Shown here piece by piece: positions 59,455 through 64,000 of a stretch of 64,000 nt of DNA. A program made the position numbers and the translations under genes. The stretch comes from Ampullaceana balthica (lineage: Eukaryota; Mollusca; Gastropoda; Lymnaeidae). Below the pieces are notes generated by a model. It made no database searches, was not told where the DNA came from, and worked only from the letters and a program-made list of their open reading frames with translations. The stretch covers positions 744,556 through 808,555 of the forward strand of contig CALYLW010000177.1 of the NCBI GenBank assembly GCA_944989445.1, written 5' to 3'. Each line of letters starts with the position of its first letter. Within the stretch, counting starts at the first letter, position 1.

Positions 59455-59545
59455 TCCTTCATCTAGTTGGTCGTAAGTGCCCAAACTAGTCGTTGGTGCC
59501 CCATCTAGTCGTTGGTGCCCCATCTAGTCAGGGGTTCCTCATTTA
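59455..59545. repeat. 20-bp repeat, 3-4 worn copies
   Basis: Phrase CATCTAGTCGTTGGTGCCCC with diverged outer copies (CATCTAGTTGGTCGTAAGTG, CATCTAGTCAGGGGTTCC). Confidence 0.8.
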
Positions 59546-59679
59546 GTAGCGAGTGTCCTTTCATTCCATCAGTATCAGAGCCCTCCCCTACTCAATTCAC
59601 TTCAAAAGTATTTTTACTACAGTTGAGCTGTTTACAAAAAAATAATGTGCAACGCATCCCTGTTTTTTTTTGTTACACT

Positions 59680-59830
59680 TTGTGCAAGGTTGTATGTAAC
59701 TTCCACTCATTGTGCACGGTAGTATATAACTTCCACACATTGTGCGAGGTAGTATATAACTTCCACACATAGCGCAAGGTTGTATATAACTTCCATACAT
59801 AGTACAATGATTGTATATAACTTACATACA
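59680..59830. repeat. 31-bp minisatellite, about 5 copies
   Basis: The unit contains TTGTGCAAGGTTGTATATAA and CTTCCACACA, with small substitutions between copies. Confidence 0.9.
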
Positions 59831-60418
59831 TTGACAAACTCTTAGACTGGTTGTCAAAATCTATTTTTGTGCTTTTTAGTCCATTTAAAAAAATGTATAT
59901 TAAACGTTTTAAATTTGAAATAAATAAAATAAATTACCATTTATTATATAATAACTAAGGGTAATTTCACTGAAGCTAAATATAACATTGTTAGACCATT
60001 CTTATCATTGTTATAACATTCATATCAATGTATGACGAATCATAGCATTGTTTTTTCTACTGATGACTATACAGAAGGGTCCTTCTTTAACCATGTTAAG
60101 TTTTATGGTTATTAATGTTTTACTTCCTCTGCAACAAAATGTATAAGAAATATTCATTGGTTCCAATTATATTTGTAAAAGATTTAAAACGAGTTTCAGA
60201 GAAAGACAATACATAACGATGATATAAGAATAGCAGAAATATAAATAAGGCGTGGGGCGGTCAAAAAATGTGTGTCAGTGTGTAAGGTAAGGGGGGCAAA
60301 AGAGTCACACGTTAGGACAATGTTGTATGGCACTGCTCAGCAGATGGAGCAGGTTGCCAAGGTACTAGCCAAGGCCTTAAAGAGACTAGTCTCAGGCCTA
60401 CAGAATTTGTATTTAGTT
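59831..60418. other. AT-rich stretch, possible fold-back relative
   Basis: GTGCTTTTTAGTCCATTTA near 59870 and AAATAAGGCGTGGGGCGGTC near 60245 resemble arms of the fold-back elements at 27.4 and 51.7 kb. I cannot pair the two sides. No gene. Confidence 0.4.
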
Positions 60419-61051
60419 TAGTGTCTATATCCTCCTGTTCAATATGGTGCACATAAAGGTGTGTCAGTGTGCATATCCTGCTGTTCAATATGGTGCACAT
60501 AAAGGTGTGTCAGTGTGCATATCCTGCTGTTCAATATGGTGCACATAAAGGTGTGTCAGTGTGCATATCCTGCTGTTCAATATGGTGCACTTAAAGGTGT
60601 GTCAGTGTGCATATCCTGCTGTTCAATATGGTGCACATAAAAGTGTGTCAGTGTGCATATCCTGCTGTTCAATATGGTGCACATAAAGGTGTGTCAGTGT
60701 GCATATCCTGCTGTTCAATATGGTGCACATAAAGGTGTGTCAGTGTGCATATCCTCTTGTTCAATATGGTGCACATAAAGGTGTGTCAGTGTGCATATCC
60801 TCTTGTTCAATATGGTGCACATAAAGGTGTGTCAGTATGCATATCCTCTTGTTCAATATGGTGCACATAAAGGTGTGTCAGTGTGCATATCTTCTTGTTC
60901 AATATGGTGCACATAAAGGTGTGTCAGTGTGCATATCCTCCTGTTCAATATGGTGCACATAAAGGTGTGTCAGTGTGCATATCCTCCTGTTCAATATGGT
61001 GCACATAAAGGTGTGTCAGTGTGCATATCCTCCTGTTCAATATGGTGCACA
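60419..61051. repeat. 46-bp minisatellite, about 13.5 copies
   Basis: The unit includes GGTGTGTCAGTGTGCATATC, CTGCTGTTCAATATGGTGCA and CATAAA. Units fall in blocks with TCCTGCTG, TCCTCTTG and TCCTCCTG, showing regional homogenisation. Confidence 0.97.
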
Positions 61052-61383
61052 CATGTTCTTGGGGCCATTGATGATGTCTGGACTGTAAGTGTAAGAAAGT
61101 GAAGAACGAAAATGGATCAATAATTTGTCACGTGACGCAATTCTCTGCCGGTATCGAGCATGTTGGCCTTAGGTTCATCTATCAAACGAAATATCACATG
61201 TGATATTTGTAAGGTCCTTGGACTTTTGGGACCTTGATGATCATTGTGTAGTTGTACATCGAGTTTATGATTTAAATATCGAATCTCTAAACTACAGTTA
61301 TTATTGATGTTTAAAAAATGTCACATCGATGTTAAAACATTGTCACTATTTCACTTTTATCAAAGTCTGTCTACATTCTAGAG

Positions 61384-61460
61384 CAAGGGTGTCCAAAGTT
61401 CGGACCGCGGGCCAAACACGGCCCATGTTAACATTTAATTGCCCGCGACCTCAAATTAAA
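61384..61460. mobile_element. One end of a hAT-like element
   Basis: CAAGGGTGTCCAAAGTTCGG followed by ACCGCGGGCC is a typical hAT terminus. No partner end was found to the right, so the element is either truncated or larger and diverged. Confidence 0.55.
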
Positions 61461-63694
61461 TAATTGACTCGCGGACGTTTTTTCTATCATACGACAAATT
61501 ATGGCAAAAATCGATGACGTTTTAATGTTACCAACGTAGATATCGATTTTAAAAAGCCGATGAAGTTATGTGCTGTTATTGTGTAATGTGTACGAAATAC
61601 GATTACGTCCGATGGCAATATTGATGACGTAATATTGTTTATTTTTGCCAACTTGGGAAAAGAACTGAATGTGGCGTCGGTGTACTTTAAATTATTTATT
61701 ATAAGACAGTTTTTATATCACTATTTTGACACATTTCCATTCTAGTTATATTTTGACACATTGTATTTATTGTAAGGAACGTAGTATAAAATAAAATACT
61801 TTTAATTATACTTTTGCCATTATTCAATGATTATTCATCCAATTTGATTAATTTTTAATGGTGGAATAATAAATTTATAAAATCGCGAAAGTACTCCCCC
61901 CCTCTTCAATATAACTCATGCAAATTACAAACAAAAACAATCATGAAATTAAAAAGCCTGAAACTGTCTTTTTTTTTAATTAACTTTTTTATTTTTTTAA
62001 ATATCTTAATCAGGTCCGCGCATATTTAAACTTAATTGATAAAGATGCATTTTACACCTTAATGTGCCCGACATGGGCATTTTCATTTGTTATAAGACTT
62101 ATAAGTTGCTTATGATATCAATTGGTCTTAACTTGTATTTATTAAATTAAGCATTTGATCGATTTTTGATTAAAGTTCAAGTGACGCCTCTAACTCAGTT
62201 TTAAGCTTTTAAAATCCGTACCCTTCAATTTCATTACTCAGTAAAATTAAAACTAAAATTCTAGGATAAGTAAAAAAAATCCTATATCCATTACCGTGAT
62301 TACCTCAGATTACCTGTCGCGCCGTGTGCTACCGCTGTTTACTATTGTCCCTTACCTTGATGACCTCGTATGGCAGGCCGGGAAGGTAGCGTGTTGATGT
62401 CAAGCGACAACTTCCGGTTTTCAACTTCGAAAGTTGTGAAATGATAAATGAAAGGAAACTAAATATTGTTACTGGTGACGGATATTTACTTTAGAATGTT
62501 ATAAATATAATATAAATCTAATATATCTGCTGTTTTAGTTTTATGTGACTATTCGTCACATTGATGTGCATAGGTAGGGCATTGTTTTGTATTACTTACG
62601 TTCAAAAACATACACATCCCTAAACACAGTGGCCGCCATTTTCTCCACTAACTACTGAAAAAAAGGAATCAAGGAAGCGGCACGTCTAAGACTATTTTGT
62701 TATGTTCAATAACTGTTCGATAATCAGTAGGAACTCACCCAGTTTGCATTTGGTTTTAAATTATCCGTAACAATTTATTGAATGTACTACACCTGAATAG
62801 TTTCAATTGTAGAAAATACCCTAGGTCAGCCTACATTACAATTTACATCAATTCAATTATCAAAATCAATGGGTCAATGTCATGATCAATTCAAATTTAT
62901 TTCAATTTAATTATTTTTAAATCTTAATAATATTATTTTTTATTACTATACTCTATAGTATAGTCATAGTATTCTTAGTGAAGTATCATTTACAGAATAG
63001 TAAGTATATAATTTATATACTAATAGTAATACTAGTACTAGTAAAGTAATAGGCCTCTAACTCTAATAATACTAATATCCCTATGAGTACTATTACTATG
63101 ACTATAGACTATGGCAGACTATGCCTATACTATAATAGTATAATAGTAAATAGCCTATAATAGGCTATTTTAATAGTTAGGACTTAGGCTAGGGATAAAG
63201 CCTAGAGTGAAAACAAACCTACATTACATTGCCTATGCCTACATGCTGGACTGGAAATGTTATGACAGTTTATTAAATTAAGTCTAGAAAACAATTCAAT
63301 ATTAATTGAGCTTAATTGTCTATTATTTTTTTTATATTTCATGTCTATGTAAACTATGTTTAATTTAAGCATTCTAAATCTTAATACAACTAATAAGTAA
63401 AAAAACAACTTCATATTAATGTTGTTTATACACTAGGCTATATAATAATATACATTACATTATACATCCTTTCTGAAGTTTATGTGCTATTTTTTTATTT
63501 TTGATAAAATCATGAACAATTAAATGAATGAGTATGATAAGAAATATGAAATACCATTTATTTTTGTTTGTTAGTATGCAGTTGGTTTCAGTGATCCAGA
63601 GAGTTTCACATGCTTTTAGTTGATCAAATTATTAACTTAATTTTAACATCTTTTTGTTGTATATATTTATTCTAAGATTCTTTTTCATTATTAG
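61461..63694. other. Mostly unique sequence before exon 2
   Basis: The longest stretch without evident tandem arrays. 62300-62700 is GC-richer and contains GGCCGCCATTTTCTCC (62629-62644), a YY1-like motif often found near promoters. 62940-63180 is low-complexity with many TAGTA/CTATAG words. A 70-codon minus-strand frame at 63202-63414 is not supported. Confidence 0.45.
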
Positions 63695-63829
63695 GTATCA
63701 GATGATAAAAATTCAAGAAAAATGAGTAATAAATCCCCACAGAAGCAGCCGCCAAGTAAGCCATCTGGTAAAACTGTCACATGCAATGTGTATCTTCTAG
63801 ATGGGGAAAATGTAGAAATCGCTCTTGAT
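63695..63829 (+). CDS. Second exon: linker and start of FERM domain, protein 4.1 family
   Basis: Seen: a pyrimidine-rich acceptor ending TTATTAG at 63694, 45 codons open in phase 0, then a GTAAGT donor at 63830. The in-frame TAG at 63692 lies in the acceptor, so the frame cannot extend leftwards and the exon is internal, or translation starts at the ATG at 63722 (AAAATGA). Residues 1-26 are Lys/Ser/Pro-rich. Residues 27-45 (TVTCNVYLLDGENVEIALD) match the pattern of the first two beta strands of the FERM F1 lobe, where protein 4.1 relatives show C-x-V-x-L-L-D-G. Known: these proteins link membrane proteins to spectrin-actin under the plasma membrane and at septate junctions. Inferred: the protein 4.1/coracle group is most likely, because ezrin-moesin types lack the LLDG signature. 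EPB41L4/L5, FRMD or FERM-type phosphatase relatives are not excluded. The remaining FERM exons lie past the window. Confidence 0.72.
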
Positions 63830-64000
63830 GTAAGTGGAAAAATAAGTTACTACACCATGCAGGCTAATGAGCAGTCATAGCCAATCATAATTTAAATCTT
63901 AAAGCCATCAAAGAATTTGGAAGTATGTTGTAAATATTATTTTGCATTCTTATAAAAAGTTGTGAAATTTAACATTAAATTAAAGATAAATTTTTCATGG

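Larger units (their letters stand above)
7261..63694 (+). other. Probable single intron of about 56.4 kb
   Basis: The donor GTAAGA at 7261 and the acceptor TTATTAG ending at 63694 are both strong and in the same phase. I saw no other convincing exon between them. A possible branch-point region with TTAAC motifs lies 40-60 bases before the acceptor. The interval contains about 30 tandem arrays and more than a dozen transposon-derived pieces, listed separately. That the two exons share one transcript is an inference from phase, strand and similar amino-acid composition. Undetected small exons or alternative first exons could subdivide it. Confidence 0.6.

Overview
The window looks like animal nuclear DNA: AT-rich, with spliced exons, and packed with minisatellites, hAT-type MITEs, Helitron-like ends, fold-back elements and a Penelope-like element. 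There are no operons, ribosome-binding sites or long non-repetitive reading frames. The repeat mix fits an invertebrate, perhaps a mollusc, but that placement is a low-confidence inference.

The only host gene I can support is on the + strand. Exon 1 (ATG at 7183, donor at 7261) encodes 26 residues. A second exon (63695-63829, 45 residues) has clean acceptor and donor sites in the same phase and ends in a segment resembling the first strands of the FERM domain of the protein 4.1 (EPB41/coracle) family. If both belong to one transcript, 7261-63694 is a single intron of about 56.4 kb. The rest of the FERM domain lies to the right of the window.

Layout: 1-980, a degraded hAT-like MITE and an unassigned AT-rich stretch with a 51-bp duplication. 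980-3980, a 27-bp satellite of about 100 copies with a decayed tail. 4200-5290, a palindromic MITE and a Helitron-like element. 5294-6106, a 20-bp satellite. 6482-6668, a hAT-like MITE. 6860-7260, presumed promoter, 5'UTR and exon 1. From 7261 on the intron holds about 30 unrelated tandem arrays (units of 9 to 91 bp, plus a 417-541 bp composite satellite). By my rough sum these fill about 40% of it. The largest is a 5.9-kb array of a 28-bp unit (53083-59012).

Organisation worth noting: the 28-bp array carries the sequence GTAAGT, identical to a consensus 5' splice site, once per unit on the sense strand of the host gene. A 25-bp minisatellite sits inside a MITE that still has a perfect 8-bp target duplication. 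A 5'-truncated Penelope-like element with a GIY-YIG endonuclease frame and a hammerhead-ribozyme-like motif has split a 34-bp minisatellite. A 1430-bp satellite block is tandemly duplicated with no differences that I could see.

I found no protein-level system that looks new. The long open frames in the arrays result from repeat periodicity and I do not call them genes. Copy numbers and array limits were read by eye and are approximate.
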